Shown one piece after another: positions 54,030 through 63,191 of a stretch of 64,000 nucleotides of DNA (position 1 is its first letter; each line of letters begins with the position of its first letter). Source of the DNA: an uncultured Bacteroidales bacterium (GTDB lineage Bacteria > Bacteroidota > Bacteroidia > Bacteroidales > UBA932); assembly GCA_944325505.1 (NCBI GenBank), contig CALVAJ010000003.1:1-64000 (forward strand), read 5' to 3'. The notes below the pieces were generated by a model, which was not told the origin of the DNA, made no database searches, and was given only the letters and a program-made list of their open reading frames with translations. The position numbers and the translations under genes were made by a program.

Positions 54030-54728
54030 ATGAGGACGGTTCTGAAGTATGTCTCCATTGCGGCCCTGCTTGCCTTTGCTTGCGTTTCATGCGGACGGAA
54101 AGGCAAGGTGATACCTCGTGGCGAGATGGCTGAAATCTACGCCGAGATGTTCGTGCTCGACCAGAGGATAGCTTCGGAATCCGATATCAGGAGGATGGCC
54201 GATACCATGCTGGTGTATGAACCTGTATTTAGAGAACACGGATACACATCCGACGACTACAGGCGCAGTATGGCTTATTATATAAAGGATCCGGACCGGT
54301 ATGTCAGGATACTTAAAGAGACTGTGGAGATACTCGAGACCAGAAGGAAGGAACTGAAGTCGGAAAAATCGAGAATCGAGTCCATGAGCCAGTCCAAAGC
54401 AAGGTCTGAAATATTCCGCCCTGAAAGGATATATTTCCTTTCCTCCCTTGCCGACAGGGACCTTCTGACAGTCGACAGCCTGACATTCTATATCGACTCT
54501 ACGGGAGCAGGTTCATATGATTTCGATGTCCAGAAAGGGTATGATACATTGTATTCCGGTCCGAGGCTTGTCATCCGCGCCGATACCCTTGCCGTTACCC
54601 CTCCCGACAGCGTTTCCGTCAGCCCGGAGCCTGCGGAAGGGGAAGTGCTCCGTATCGCCGGCCCTGCCGGAGACCAGCTCCAGCCTGTAAGGAAAATGTC
54701 GGTGGAAAGCATGAAACTTGAATTATGA
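54030..54728 (+). CDS. DUF4296 lipoprotein
   Basis: A 232-residue lipoprotein (lipobox CVSC, Cys21). Residues 30-115 fit DUF4296, a Bacteroidota helical domain (IPRGEMAEIYAEMFVLDQRI, YKDYR-like SDDYRRSMAYYIKDPDRY), followed by a Lys/Glu-rich coiled coil. The C-terminal half is less conserved. Function is unknown. It overlaps the amidohydrolase gene by ATGA at 54725-54728 and follows pheT by 5 bases, so it belongs to this transcript. Confidence 0.78.
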   Translation: MRTVLKYVSIAALLAFACVSCGRKGKVIPRGEMAEIYAEMFVLDQRIASESDIRRMADTMLVYEPVFREHGYTSDDYRRSMAYYIKDPDRYVRILKETVEILETRRKELKSEKSRIESMSQSKARSEIFRPERIYFLSSLADRDLLTVDSLTFYIDSTGAGSYDFDVQKGYDTLYSGPRLVIRADTLAVTPPDSVSVSPEPAEGEVLRIAGPAGDQLQPVRKMSVESMKLEL

Positions 54729-55912
54729 AACGTATTGCGGCAGAATATCTCTATACTCTGGATTCTTTCAGGCCTGTAATGAACGGCTTTGTGGAAGTCG
54801 ATGACGAGGGGACGGTTACGGCTGTCGGAGAATGCAGCGATCCCGATAAGGAAGAGACTTTCCATAAGGGGGCCTTGGTCCCGGGGTTCGTAAATTCCCA
54901 TTGCCACATAGAACTGTCCCACCTTAAAGGAAAATTCAGGAAAAAGACCGGTATGGCCGGCTTCATAGACCAGATCAATGCCATGAGGGACATCTCCGAC
55001 AGAGCGTCGAGAATGGAATGTATCGGGCAATGGATGGACAGGCTGTGGCGCCAGGGCGTATCTGCCATGGCGGACATAAGCAACGGGGACGAGAGTTTCC
55101 AGGCCAAGGCTTCTTCTCCTCTTTATACGAGAACTTTCCTTGAAGTCTTCGGATCCGAACCGCAGGACTGCGCTCAGGTCATGTCTTCCGTACGCGTATT
55201 GCAGGAAAAGGCATTGTCCTGCGGGCTCGATGCCGCTCCTACGCCTCATTCTTGCTACACGATGAGTCCGGAACTGTTGACGGCAGCCAGTGCAGATGCC
55301 CTAAAGTCGGGTTATCTGTCATACCATTCTCAGGAAAGCCCCGAAGAAGAGCAGATGCTGCTTCTGGGGAGCGGAGCCCTGTATGAGAACCGCAAGCGTC
55401 TCGGGATGAGTACTCCGCCTGTTACAGGAAAGCCTTCCCTTTTTTATTTCATGGACAGACTGGAAAAGATACATCCGTCCCCGTTTGAAGAGCATATATT
55501 GCTCGTCCATGAAGTCTGCCTGACCGGTGAGGCTGCAGACGCGGTCAATGACAGGTTTAAGAATGCCTATATCGCCCTGTGCCCCCTGTCGAATATCTTC
55601 ATACATGATACCCTGCCTCCGGTCAGGCTCATGCGCAGCAAAGGCATGAGGCTGACCCTCGGTACTGATTCGCTTTCAAGCAATGATACTCTGGATATTG
55701 TCAGGGAGATGCACTGTCTGCAGAAGGCGTTTCCGGATGTGTGTCTTGGAGAAATATTGACATGGGCATGCAGGAACGGCGCTTCTTTCCTGGGAAAAGG
55801 AGAAGTGCTCGGTTCTGTCGCACCCGGCATGAAACCGGGTATAGTGCTGATAGAAGGACTTGATGCCGACGGAAGGCTGACTGACGAGAGTTTTTCCAGA
55901 AGGATAATATAA
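54725..55912 (+). CDS. Amidohydrolase, aminofutalosine deaminase-like family
   Basis: A 395-residue metal-dependent hydrolase of the amidohydrolase superfamily. Zinc ligands: H59 and H61 (NSHCHIEL), the His of SYHSQES and the Asp of LGTDSLSSN; further conserved His in TPHSCYT and LLVHEV. The layout is that of the cytosine/adenine-type deaminase branch, which includes aminodeoxyfutalosine deaminase (MqnX). No other menaquinone (mqn) genes are seen here, so the substrate is open. Translationally coupled to the upstream lipoprotein. Confidence 0.8.
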   Translation: MKRIAAEYLYTLDSFRPVMNGFVEVDDEGTVTAVGECSDPDKEETFHKGALVPGFVNSHCHIELSHLKGKFRKKTGMAGFIDQINAMRDISDRASRMECIGQWMDRLWRQGVSAMADISNGDESFQAKASSPLYTRTFLEVFGSEPQDCAQVMSSVRVLQEKALSCGLDAAPTPHSCYTMSPELLTAASADALKSGYLSYHSQESPEEEQMLLLGSGALYENRKRLGMSTPPVTGKPSLFYFMDRLEKIHPSPFEEHILLVHEVCLTGEAADAVNDRFKNAYIALCPLSNIFIHDTLPPVRLMRSKGMRLTLGTDSLSSNDTLDIVREMHCLQKAFPDVCLGEILTWACRNGASFLGKGEVLGSVAPGMKPGIVLIEGLDADGRLTDESFSRRII

Positions 55913-55919
55913 ATGACAG

Positions 55920-56678
55920 ATGCTAAGGTTTGAAGATATAGTTTTCGGTCCTGTACACAGCAGGAGGCTCGGGTCTTCATTGGGCGTGAATCTGCTTCCT
56001 CCGGGAGGGAAATTATGCAACTTCGACTGCATATATTGCGAGTGCGGGTGGAACCGTGACGGTCAGGGAGGAGGCCGGATGCCGGATGAAGCCTCTGTCC
56101 GTGCCGCCATGCAGGCCAGATTTCCTGTCCTTGCGGAAGAAGGCATCCGGGTCGATTCGATTACGTTTTCCGGCAACGGAGAACCGACCCTTAACCCGGA
56201 CTTCGCCGCAATAATCGATACGACCATTGAAATGCGCGACAGGTATTTCCCGGACGCATCGATATCGGTGCTTTCAAACGCTACCATGACTTTCAGGCCG
56301 GATGTGCTGGCCGCACTTAAAAAGGTCGACAATCCGATTCTTAAAATCGACGCTCCGACTGATGCCGGGGCCAGGATCGTGAACAGACCGTCTGCGGGCT
56401 ATCATGTTGCCGACATTGTCCGGAATCTTTCTGCATTCGGCGGAGACTTTGTCCTCCAGACGATGTTCCTCAGGGGAGCAGGCTGCGATCCGGCCGATGC
56501 CGGGTGGCTCGGAGGCTGGATGGAGATAGTCGAAAAACTTCATCCGAGGGAAGTGATGGTATACACCATCGACAGGGAGACTCCGGAGAAAGGCCTGGAG
56601 AAACTTTCGGCAGAAGAAATGGAGAGACTTGTCAGGCCGTTGGCCGATAAAGGCTTCAATATACAGATAAGGGGGTAA
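55920..56678 (+). CDS. Radical SAM protein
   Basis: A 252-residue radical SAM enzyme with the cluster motif C33-x3-C37-x2-C40 in LCNFDCIYC. Other conserved parts: FGPVHSRRLGSSLGVN near the start and FSGNGEPTLNP (GGE-like SAM-binding segment). This FGPVxSRRLGxSLG form is common in a family of uncharacterised radical SAM proteins of many bacteria. The reaction is unknown. dtd follows after 4 bases. Confidence 0.85.
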   Translation: MLRFEDIVFGPVHSRRLGSSLGVNLLPPGGKLCNFDCIYCECGWNRDGQGGGRMPDEASVRAAMQARFPVLAEEGIRVDSITFSGNGEPTLNPDFAAIIDTTIEMRDRYFPDASISVLSNATMTFRPDVLAALKKVDNPILKIDAPTDAGARIVNRPSAGYHVADIVRNLSAFGGDFVLQTMFLRGAGCDPADAGWLGGWMEIVEKLHPREVMVYTIDRETPEKGLEKLSAEEMERLVRPLADKGFNIQIRG

Positions 56679-56682
56679 TGCC

Positions 56683-57138
56683 ATGAGAACTGTCATTCAG
56701 AGGGTAAAGAATGCCCGTGTGGATATTCCGGACACGGGATACTCGTCATCCATCGGTAAAGGCCTGCTGGTACTGGCCGCCTTTGTGGATGAAGATACGG
56801 AGGCCGATCTGGAATGGACGGCAAGGAAAATAGCCGCATTACGCATATTCGACAATGAGAATGGGGTTATGAACCTGTCTGTAAAAGATACGGGCGGTGA
56901 AATTCTGGTGGTGAGCCAGTTTACCCTGTACGCTTCTACCGTCAAAGGCAACAGGCCCTCCTATATCAGGGCGGCAAAACCTGACGTGGCTGTTCCTCTT
57001 TATGAAAAGTTCTGCATGAAGGTAGATGCCGAACTCGGCAGGACGGCAGGCAGAGGAGTATTCGGAGCCGATATGAAGGTATCCTTGCTCAATGACGGTC
57101 CTGTCACCATTATAATCGATTCAAAGATTAAGGAATAA
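56683..57138 (+). CDS. dtd: D-aminoacyl-tRNA deacylase
   Basis: A 151-residue proofreading enzyme that removes D-amino acids from tRNA. The MRTVIQRVKNARV start, SQFTLYA motif (78-84) and the NDGPVTI cross-subunit Gly-Pro motif near residue 137 are all present. Length matches the family. The ATG at 56683 is four bases after the radical SAM stop, so the two are co-transcribed. Confidence 0.96.
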   Translation: MRTVIQRVKNARVDIPDTGYSSSIGKGLLVLAAFVDEDTEADLEWTARKIAALRIFDNENGVMNLSVKDTGGEILVVSQFTLYASTVKGNRPSYIRAAKPDVAVPLYEKFCMKVDAELGRTAGRGVFGADMKVSLLNDGPVTIIIDSKIKE

Positions 57139-57147
57139 GTATACAAT

Positions 57148-58041
57148 ATGAAAGATTATTTTGCAGAATACGGCTATACCCCTGACAAGGAGGCTATGGG
57201 GAGGTCTCTGGATCTGATAGCCGCCAATCTTGAAAACATGGCTTCAAGACACGTACTCCTTTCGTGTTTTTCCATGATGGACGTCACTTCACTGAAAACG
57301 GATGATACGGTTTCGTCCATTCGCAGGCTTGTAGGAAAAGTCAATGACCTGCAGAAGGAATATCCCGGCTATCCTCTTCCGGCATCGGTCTGTGTCTATC
57401 CTGATTTTGTAGAGACGGTGAAGACATGCAAGGCTTGCGATGAAGTGCATATCACTGCCGTGGCAGGATGCTTCCCTTCATCGCAGAGTTTCATAGAGGT
57501 AAAGCTCCTGGAGTGTTCTATGGCCGTAGAGAAAGGATCTGATGAAATAGATGTCGTGCTGCCTCTCAACTGTTTTCTTGAGGGTGACTATGAGAGTACT
57601 TCTGATGAGATACGGCAGATCCGGTCCTGCATTGATGGAAAGGCTGCGCAGCAGGGCAGACAGGTACATCTGAAAGTGATTCTTGAGACAGGACTGCTGA
57701 TGTCTCCGGAACTTATAGCGAAGGCCTCATTCCTGGCCATGGAAGCAGGGGCGGACTTTATCAAGACTTCCACAGGAAAGGTAAGTGTAAACGCCACTCC
57801 GGCAGCCGCATATACCATGTGCGAGTGTATAGCCGCATATTACAGGAAGACCGGCAGGAAGGTGGGATTCAAGCCTGCAGGCGGGATATCTTCCGTACTG
57901 GATGCGGTATCGTATTATACGATAGTATCCACAGTGCTCGGGGAAGAATGGCTTGACAAGAGCCTTTTCCGCTTCGGAGTAAGCCGTCTGGCCAACAATA
58001 TCATATCCGAGCTCGACCAGAAGACGGTGACGTACTTTTGA
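57148..58041 (+). CDS. deoC: Deoxyribose-phosphate aldolase
   Basis: A 297-residue class I aldolase (2-deoxyribose 5-phosphate to glyceraldehyde 3-phosphate and acetaldehyde), used in deoxynucleoside breakdown. Motifs: VCVYPDFVETVK, LKVILETGLL, the Schiff-base Lys206 in DFIKTSTGK, and GFKPAGGI. It is about 70 residues longer than the E. coli-size short form because of an N-terminal extension, typical of the longer Bacteroidota form. Last gene of the ftsY cluster; a terminator candidate follows. Confidence 0.95.
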   Translation: MKDYFAEYGYTPDKEAMGRSLDLIAANLENMASRHVLLSCFSMMDVTSLKTDDTVSSIRRLVGKVNDLQKEYPGYPLPASVCVYPDFVETVKTCKACDEVHITAVAGCFPSSQSFIEVKLLECSMAVEKGSDEIDVVLPLNCFLEGDYESTSDEIRQIRSCIDGKAAQQGRQVHLKVILETGLLMSPELIAKASFLAMEAGADFIKTSTGKVSVNATPAAAYTMCECIAAYYRKTGRKVGFKPAGGISSVLDAVSYYTIVSTVLGEEWLDKSLFRFGVSRLANNIISELDQKTVTYF

Positions 58042-58081
58042 TTTTGCTGCATAATTTCAGCAGTAGGATTGATACAATATG

Positions 58082-58111
58082 CCTTGCAGATGCCTGCAGG
58101 GTATATTTTTT
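58082..58111 (+). terminator. Candidate intrinsic terminator after deoC
   Basis: 8-bp stem CCTTGCAG / CTGCAGGG (one G-U pair) with a 4-base loop, and a T-rich tail TATATTTTTT at 58102-58111. Confidence 0.55.
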
Positions 58112-58152
58112 AATTAAACGTTTGTCGGTTCAGGAACACGGATAATACAGGA

Positions 58153-58160
58153 TAATTTTG
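58153..58160 (+). promoter_or_regulatory. -7 element of the fimbrial operon
   Basis: TAATTTTG is a full match to TAnnTTTG, 27 bases before the ATG at 58187. A TTTG at 58121 is too far (28-base spacer) for a standard -33 box. Confidence 0.5.
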
Positions 58161-58186
58161 TCCCCGTTTTAAAAAAGACAGAAACC

Positions 58187-59761
58187 ATGGACAGATTATT
58201 TGGATTTATTGCGCTGTTTCTGGCCGTAGTGTCATGCAGCAAAGGAGGATTCGGGGCTCCCGAGGGAGCCCCTGTAGAAGAGGAACTTTCACATGGAATG
58301 ATTGTTCTGGGAGAGAGGCTGGAAAATCCGTATACGACAGAGAACATATCTGCCGCCATAGCTTCGGTGTATCCCACAAGGGGCAGGGTAGAGGTAAAGC
58401 CTACGCACCTTTATGTAAGGTTCCTGCCGGTGGACCAGAGCGACTTCGAGCTTATTTCGGATCTTGACCTGTCGGATTATCCTCTGGACTATGCCATCGT
58501 GAAAGACGGCGACTACTATCATGACCCTCAGATAGATGAGGATAAGGTGACATGGCAGTATGCTGTAGTCCCTAAGGACTATGTCTTTCCGGACATCTAT
58601 TATGAAATCATCGACGAGTGCTTCATTACTGAAAATGACGCTCCGGAGCGTTCTTCGGACGGAATAGACTGGGATGCGGTGGAACGGGAGGCATACCGTC
58701 TTACCGGAAACGGCGACATGCTTGTGGCTGCCGGGGCCAGATCCAGGAAAGTCAATCCGTCCGGCAGGATTACCATAGTGGATGACAAGGTCAACGGCGG
58801 GAAACCTTTCGGCCTGGCCGGTGTAAGGGTGAGGTGCAATACTTTCGTCAAGTATTCGCATGCCTATACCGACAGGGACGGTTATTATACCATCCCGAAA
58901 AAGTATTCCGCCAAAGTCAGGTACCGCCTGATATACAAGAATGAAAAAGGTTTTGCCATCGGATTCAACAAACTGCTTGTGCCGGCATCGACCTCTGCCC
59001 TGGGCAAGGCTTCTCCGGAAGGGTTGAACTATACCATTACGAAGAATTCCGACAGGACGATGTTTACCAGAAGCGCAGTGAACAACTCCGCCTATGACTA
59101 TATCGCCAGATGTTCAGGAGACGATATGAATATCGCTCCTCCGCCATCGGATCTCAGGATATGGCTGTTCCCGTCACTGGATGTCAGCAGTTCCGTAATG
59201 ATACATCACGGCGCTTTCATCGAGGGCAAGTATATCAAGAAGTTTCTGGGAGTCTTTTCTTCGGTCATAGCGTTTTTCGCTCCTGATATCACCATAGGTA
59301 CCCGGGATCTCGGGGAATACAGCAGCATCTACAGTGCCGTATGCCATGAACTCGCTCATGCCAGCCACTTCTCTCAGGTAGGCAAAAGCTACTGGGACAA
59401 GTATATAATGTACATCATAAAGTCGTTCATATCTTCAGGCGGCATGACATACGGCAGCGGAAATGAGACTGATGCCGGATACTGTGCAGTAGGGGAAATG
59501 TGGGCGTACTATATCGAGAGCATAATGTATAAGGAGCGGTATGGAGGCAATGTACCTTCGTTCGGAAGCTCGAACTGGTTCTCCCCTCAGATATTCAGGG
59601 TGCTTGATGAAAGGGGCGTCACCAGATCGGAAATCCTCAATGCCATGCAGGCCGATGTTACCGATGTCGATATGCTGAAAAGCCGCATGATGACCTTGTA
59701 TCCCGATAAGGCCGTAATGATCAACCAGATATTCAACAGATACAGGACCAGAGCAAAATGA
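58187..59761 (+). CDS. Putative zinc metalloprotease lipoprotein leading the fimbrial operon
   Basis: A 524-residue lipoprotein (lipobox VVSC, Cys17). Residues about 205-260 look like a carboxypeptidase-regulatory-type beta domain (FGLAGVRVRC, YTDRDGYYTI). A zincin motif HELAH lies at 387-391 (AVCHELAHASHF), and a Glu at 437 (VGEMWAYYIES) could be the third ligand, as in gluzincins. I do not recognise a named peptidase family. It overlaps the DUF3575 gene by ATGA at 59758-59761, so it belongs to the fimbrial operon. A role in fimbrillin maturation or assembly is inference. Confidence 0.75.
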   Translation: MDRLFGFIALFLAVVSCSKGGFGAPEGAPVEEELSHGMIVLGERLENPYTTENISAAIASVYPTRGRVEVKPTHLYVRFLPVDQSDFELISDLDLSDYPLDYAIVKDGDYYHDPQIDEDKVTWQYAVVPKDYVFPDIYYEIIDECFITENDAPERSSDGIDWDAVEREAYRLTGNGDMLVAAGARSRKVNPSGRITIVDDKVNGGKPFGLAGVRVRCNTFVKYSHAYTDRDGYYTIPKKYSAKVRYRLIYKNEKGFAIGFNKLLVPASTSALGKASPEGLNYTITKNSDRTMFTRSAVNNSAYDYIARCSGDDMNIAPPPSDLRIWLFPSLDVSSSVMIHHGAFIEGKYIKKFLGVFSSVIAFFAPDITIGTRDLGEYSSIYSAVCHELAHASHFSQVGKSYWDKYIMYIIKSFISSGGMTYGSGNETDAGYCAVGEMWAYYIESIMYKERYGGNVPSFGSSNWFSPQIFRVLDERGVTRSEILNAMQADVTDVDMLKSRMMTLYPDKAVMINQIFNRYRTRAK

Positions 59762-60321
59762 CAGCGATACGTTATATTCTGATATTCCTGATGTTTGCCC
59801 TCGGAGCGGATGCTTCTTTCGGCCAGAGGGTTTCGCTCTCGACCAATCTGCTCGGGTACATAGATTTCGCGACCCTTAATGCCGAAGCGTCCTGTGCGGT
59901 GTCCCGGCATTGGAGCGCCGTCGCTTCCCTGAGGTACAATCCATGGACTTTCGGCAGCGGCCGTCCCGGCAGGCAGGTCCAGTCCCGGCAGCAGTGTTAT
60001 GCCGCCGGAGCCAGATACTGGCTGTGGCATACATATTCGGGATGGTGGTTTTCCGGCAAGGCGCAGTATCAGGAGTACAATACCGGAGGTATCCTGGACC
60101 CTTCTACGGCCGAGGGGGACAGGTTCGGGATCGGTTTCGGGGCAGGATACTCATACATGCTTCATCCTCACCTGAATATAGAGTTCGGTATCGGGCTGTG
60201 GGGAGGGTACGATTCATATGTGTATTACAGTTGCCCTTCATGCGGACTGACTGTGGACCGGGGCGAAAGGGTATTCGTTCTCCCGAATGACATAATGATT
60301 TCGCTTTCGTATGTATTCTGA
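59758..60321 (+). CDS. DUF3575 outer-membrane protein of the fimbrial cluster
   Basis: A 187-residue protein with a signal peptide (ILIFLMFALGADASFG) and a small beta-barrel-like body: VSLSTNLLGYIDFATLNAEA at the start, YAAGARYWLWHTYSGWW in the middle and a terminal Phe (ISLSYVF). This is the DUF3575 family, frequent beside FimA/Mfa1-type genes in Bacteroidales. It probably sits in the outer membrane; the exact role is unknown. Its 3' end overlaps the next gene by 11 bases. Confidence 0.85.
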   Translation: MTAIRYILIFLMFALGADASFGQRVSLSTNLLGYIDFATLNAEASCAVSRHWSAVASLRYNPWTFGSGRPGRQVQSRQQCYAAGARYWLWHTYSGWWFSGKAQYQEYNTGGILDPSTAEGDRFGIGFGAGYSYMLHPHLNIEFGIGLWGGYDSYVYYSCPSCGLTVDRGERVFVLPNDIMISLSYVF

Positions 60322-62170
60322 GGTTGTCAGGCCGTTTGCAGTTGCTGTCCTGGCCTTGCTGGTGTCATGTACGGCGTCAAGACAGCTGGCGCAGCTCGGC
60401 AGGGAGGGAGCCGATGTCGGAGTCTCGATACCTGCCGTCTGCGAAACCGAGGACAAGGCAAAGGAGGAAAAGTCTGAAGAAGCGATTCTGGAAAATACCT
60501 CCGGCAATGACCGGGAGCCGTTCATAATGAATGCGCTAAAGGATCCGGAGACGGGGGAGATGGTAGCTTCCGACGTGATAGACGCCTCGAAGGTCGTTGC
60601 AAGATTCCGCAATGTGGCGGAGCGGAACGGCCGGGTGACAATAGAGTTCGATATCACCGTCCCGTCATCCATGGTAAGCTCGAAATGGCAGCTCCGGCTT
60701 TTTCCCGCAGCAGGTGTCCTGGATGAGACTTTCAGTCTGGACCCGATACTCGTGACAGGTTCAAGGTACAGGTCGAGACAGATAAGGGGATACGAGCGTT
60801 ACCGTGAATTCATTTCTTCGATAATCCGCGACAGTTCCGGCTTTGTCATGCAGAAACCGCTTGAGATTTTCCTGGAAAGGAATTATCCCCGGGTATATGC
60901 GATGAAAAATGATACTTCGTTTGTATCGGATCTCGAGGCGGAAGATATTTTCGGTGTGACGCAGAAAGAGGTCCTGGACCACTATACCAGACACGGGCTC
61001 GTTAAAAGGAACCGCCGTCGGGAAGAAAAGTCCGGAATTATGCTGGAGAAGCTTACCGGCGGGCTGAAGGGCCGGATACGGCTTGATACCGTGATATCTT
61101 CAGGAACTGAAGTGTGTTACAGGTATGTCCAGACACTGGACAGCCGTCCGGGACTGAGAAAGATACCTGTCTGGCTTTCGGGAGGGGTCTATGAAGACGG
61201 AGAGCTTGTATACGGCATTCCCGGCAGGAATGCAATAGACTTCTATGTAAGTTCGCTCTCATCCCTGGCGGATTCTGCAGTCCGTTACAGGTCCGTGATA
61301 GTAGAGCGCAGCGTATATGGCTATGTAAACGCCATGCTGGATTTCGGAAAGGGCTCTGCGCTTCTCGATACCCTGTCCGGCTCCAATGTCACGGAACTGG
61401 CAAGGATGCGTGCTGGTATGGAGTCGATGCTCGGAAACAGCGATTATGAAGCCGATTCCGTGGTAGTCACGGCTTCCTGTTCTCTGGAAGGCAGCTATGC
61501 CTACAATTCATCTCTTGCGGAACGCAGGGCGGCAGCCGTGGTCAAGATACTGTCGGAAGGTTCCGGAGGGGAGTGTACGAAAATATTGAGACAGGCTTGC
61601 CGGCCGGAAAACTGGGAGCGGTTCTTTGCCGTCATAGAAGATGATCCTTCGGTGTCGGAGGAATCCAGGACCCTGATCCGCTCCCTGCCTTACAAAGAGC
61701 GTCCGGACAGTTCGGAGAAAGTGCTGCAGGGCCTGCCTGAGTACCGTTACCTGAAAGAGAAGGTATATCCGGGACTCAGGACCGTCAGACTCGATTTCTA
61801 CATGCACCGGAAAGGGATGGTCAAAGATACGCTATGTACCTCTGAAATCGATTCGGCATATATGCGTGGCGTGGCCGCACTCAGGAATCTGGACTATTCC
61901 CGTGCCGTAGAGCTTTTGGGAAGCTACAGGGATTACAATGCGGCTCTGGCCTACCTTTCTTCCGGATATGACGCAAAAGCCCTGGAGATAATCGCTTCCC
62001 TGAAGCATGTCCCGGCCAGAGTCCTGTATCTGAAGGCGATAGCCCTGTCAAGGCTGGGAATGGAGGAAGAGGCTTCGGAAGTTTTTGAAAAATGTATTGT
62101 AATGGATCCGTCGATGCTGCACCGCGGCAGGCTGGATCCCGAGATTCAGAAATTCACTTTAAAACATTAG
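60311..62170 (+). CDS. OmpA-type/DUF3868-like lipoprotein of the fimbrial cluster
   Basis: A 619-residue lipoprotein (lipobox LVSC, Cys20). The N-terminal half fits the DUF3868 type with FDITVPSSMVSSKWQLRLFP and SRYRSRQIRGYERY. A periplasmic OmpA-like peptidoglycan-binding segment is near 380-420 (ADSVVVTASCSLEGSYAYN, LAERRAAAVVKIL). The C-terminal 100 residues are TPR-like (YMRGVAALRNLDYSRAVELL). Similar proteins accompany DUF3575 and fimbrillin genes and may tie the fimbria to the cell envelope. The fimbrillin gene starts 4 bases after its stop. Confidence 0.8.
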   Translation: MYSEVVRPFAVAVLALLVSCTASRQLAQLGREGADVGVSIPAVCETEDKAKEEKSEEAILENTSGNDREPFIMNALKDPETGEMVASDVIDASKVVARFRNVAERNGRVTIEFDITVPSSMVSSKWQLRLFPAAGVLDETFSLDPILVTGSRYRSRQIRGYERYREFISSIIRDSSGFVMQKPLEIFLERNYPRVYAMKNDTSFVSDLEAEDIFGVTQKEVLDHYTRHGLVKRNRRREEKSGIMLEKLTGGLKGRIRLDTVISSGTEVCYRYVQTLDSRPGLRKIPVWLSGGVYEDGELVYGIPGRNAIDFYVSSLSSLADSAVRYRSVIVERSVYGYVNAMLDFGKGSALLDTLSGSNVTELARMRAGMESMLGNSDYEADSVVVTASCSLEGSYAYNSSLAERRAAAVVKILSEGSGGECTKILRQACRPENWERFFAVIEDDPSVSEESRTLIRSLPYKERPDSSEKVLQGLPEYRYLKEKVYPGLRTVRLDFYMHRKGMVKDTLCTSEIDSAYMRGVAALRNLDYSRAVELLGSYRDYNAALAYLSSGYDAKALEIIASLKHVPARVLYLKAIALSRLGMEEEASEVFEKCIVMDPSMLHRGRLDPEIQKFTLKH

Positions 62171-62174
62171 ATTT

Positions 62175-63188
62175 ATGATTACAATGAAAATGATCAAATG
62201 GCTCATGGCAGCCCTTGTCCTGCTGCATGCAGTGGGATGCTCGAAGGAAAACATTGCGGAAGAAACCGACGGAAATGCGACTTTCCCGCTGGAGATATCC
62301 GTACCTCCGATTTCGACAAAAGCGACTTCTGTTTCCGATGAGGCGAAGGTTGCTTCTATCCAGATTTATGTTTTCCGCAGTAACGGTGACCTCGAAACGT
62401 ACGGCAAGGGGACGTCGAACTCGCTTGTCACCCAGTGTACATCCGGGAGCAAGACCATTGTAGCTCTCGCGAATGCACCGGACATAACGGATGTACTGAC
62501 CAAGACGGCTCTGGATGCCAAGGTTTCCGGTCTCAAGGACAATTCCCCGGGCGCATTTGTAATGTACGGGGCCGTTACACGGGATGTTTCGGCAAAAGTA
62601 TCTGCGGTGACAGTTCCTGTTACCAGACTGGTGGCGAGGGTGTCCATCCAGAAGATTACCAACAGCCTCGAACTGCCTAATCTCGCACAGACTGATATAA
62701 AGATCAACAGAATCTATCTGGTGAATGTGGCCGGGGATATGAAATATACCGATGCGGAATATGAAGAAACCCTGTCTCGCCAAAGCGCCTATTCCCCTTC
62801 CGTATGGTACAACAAGGGAGAATGCAAGAACGACGGCGACCTGCCTGCCCTTCTTAACAGCAAGGCGCTGGCTTCCGCCTCTGCATCGCATTCGGCCCCG
62901 TATTCTACCGCTCATTATTTCTATTGCTATCCGAACCCTTCCACGGATGATTCCGGATCATCGAAGTGCACAAGGCTTGTGGTAGAGGTCACGATAGGCG
63001 GCAAAATGTATTATTATCCGCTTTCCATACCCGGCATAAAGAACAATCATACATACAATATTTCCGAGCTTGTCATCAAGCATATCGGCTCGGAAAGCCC
63101 GGACAAGCCGGTAACGTATTCCCAGGCGACATTCTCCGTTACTGTCAATCCATGGCAGGAAGGATCAAATGGCAGTGTCACCATCTGA
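62175..63188 (+). CDS. Fimbrillin (FimA/Mfa1 family, type V pilin)
   Basis: A 337-residue lipoprotein precursor (lipobox AVGC, Cys22). An N-terminal P_gingi_FimA-type domain (ASIQIYVFRSNGDLETY, KTIVALANAPDI) is followed by VPVTRLVARVSIQKI, where fimbrillins are cut after Arg in Porphyromonas gingivalis. The C-terminal strand FSVTVNPWQEGSNGSVTI fits the donor-strand region. It should be exported as a lipoprotein, cut and polymerised by strand exchange. Placement between the OmpA-type and FimB-like genes supports the call. Confidence 0.88.
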   Translation: MITMKMIKWLMAALVLLHAVGCSKENIAEETDGNATFPLEISVPPISTKATSVSDEAKVASIQIYVFRSNGDLETYGKGTSNSLVTQCTSGSKTIVALANAPDITDVLTKTALDAKVSGLKDNSPGAFVMYGAVTRDVSAKVSAVTVPVTRLVARVSIQKITNSLELPNLAQTDIKINRIYLVNVAGDMKYTDAEYEETLSRQSAYSPSVWYNKGECKNDGDLPALLNSKALASASASHSAPYSTAHYFYCYPNPSTDDSGSSKCTRLVVEVTIGGKMYYYPLSIPGIKNNHTYNISELVIKHIGSESPDKPVTYSQATFSVTVNPWQEGSNGSVTI

Positions 63189-63191
63189 TGT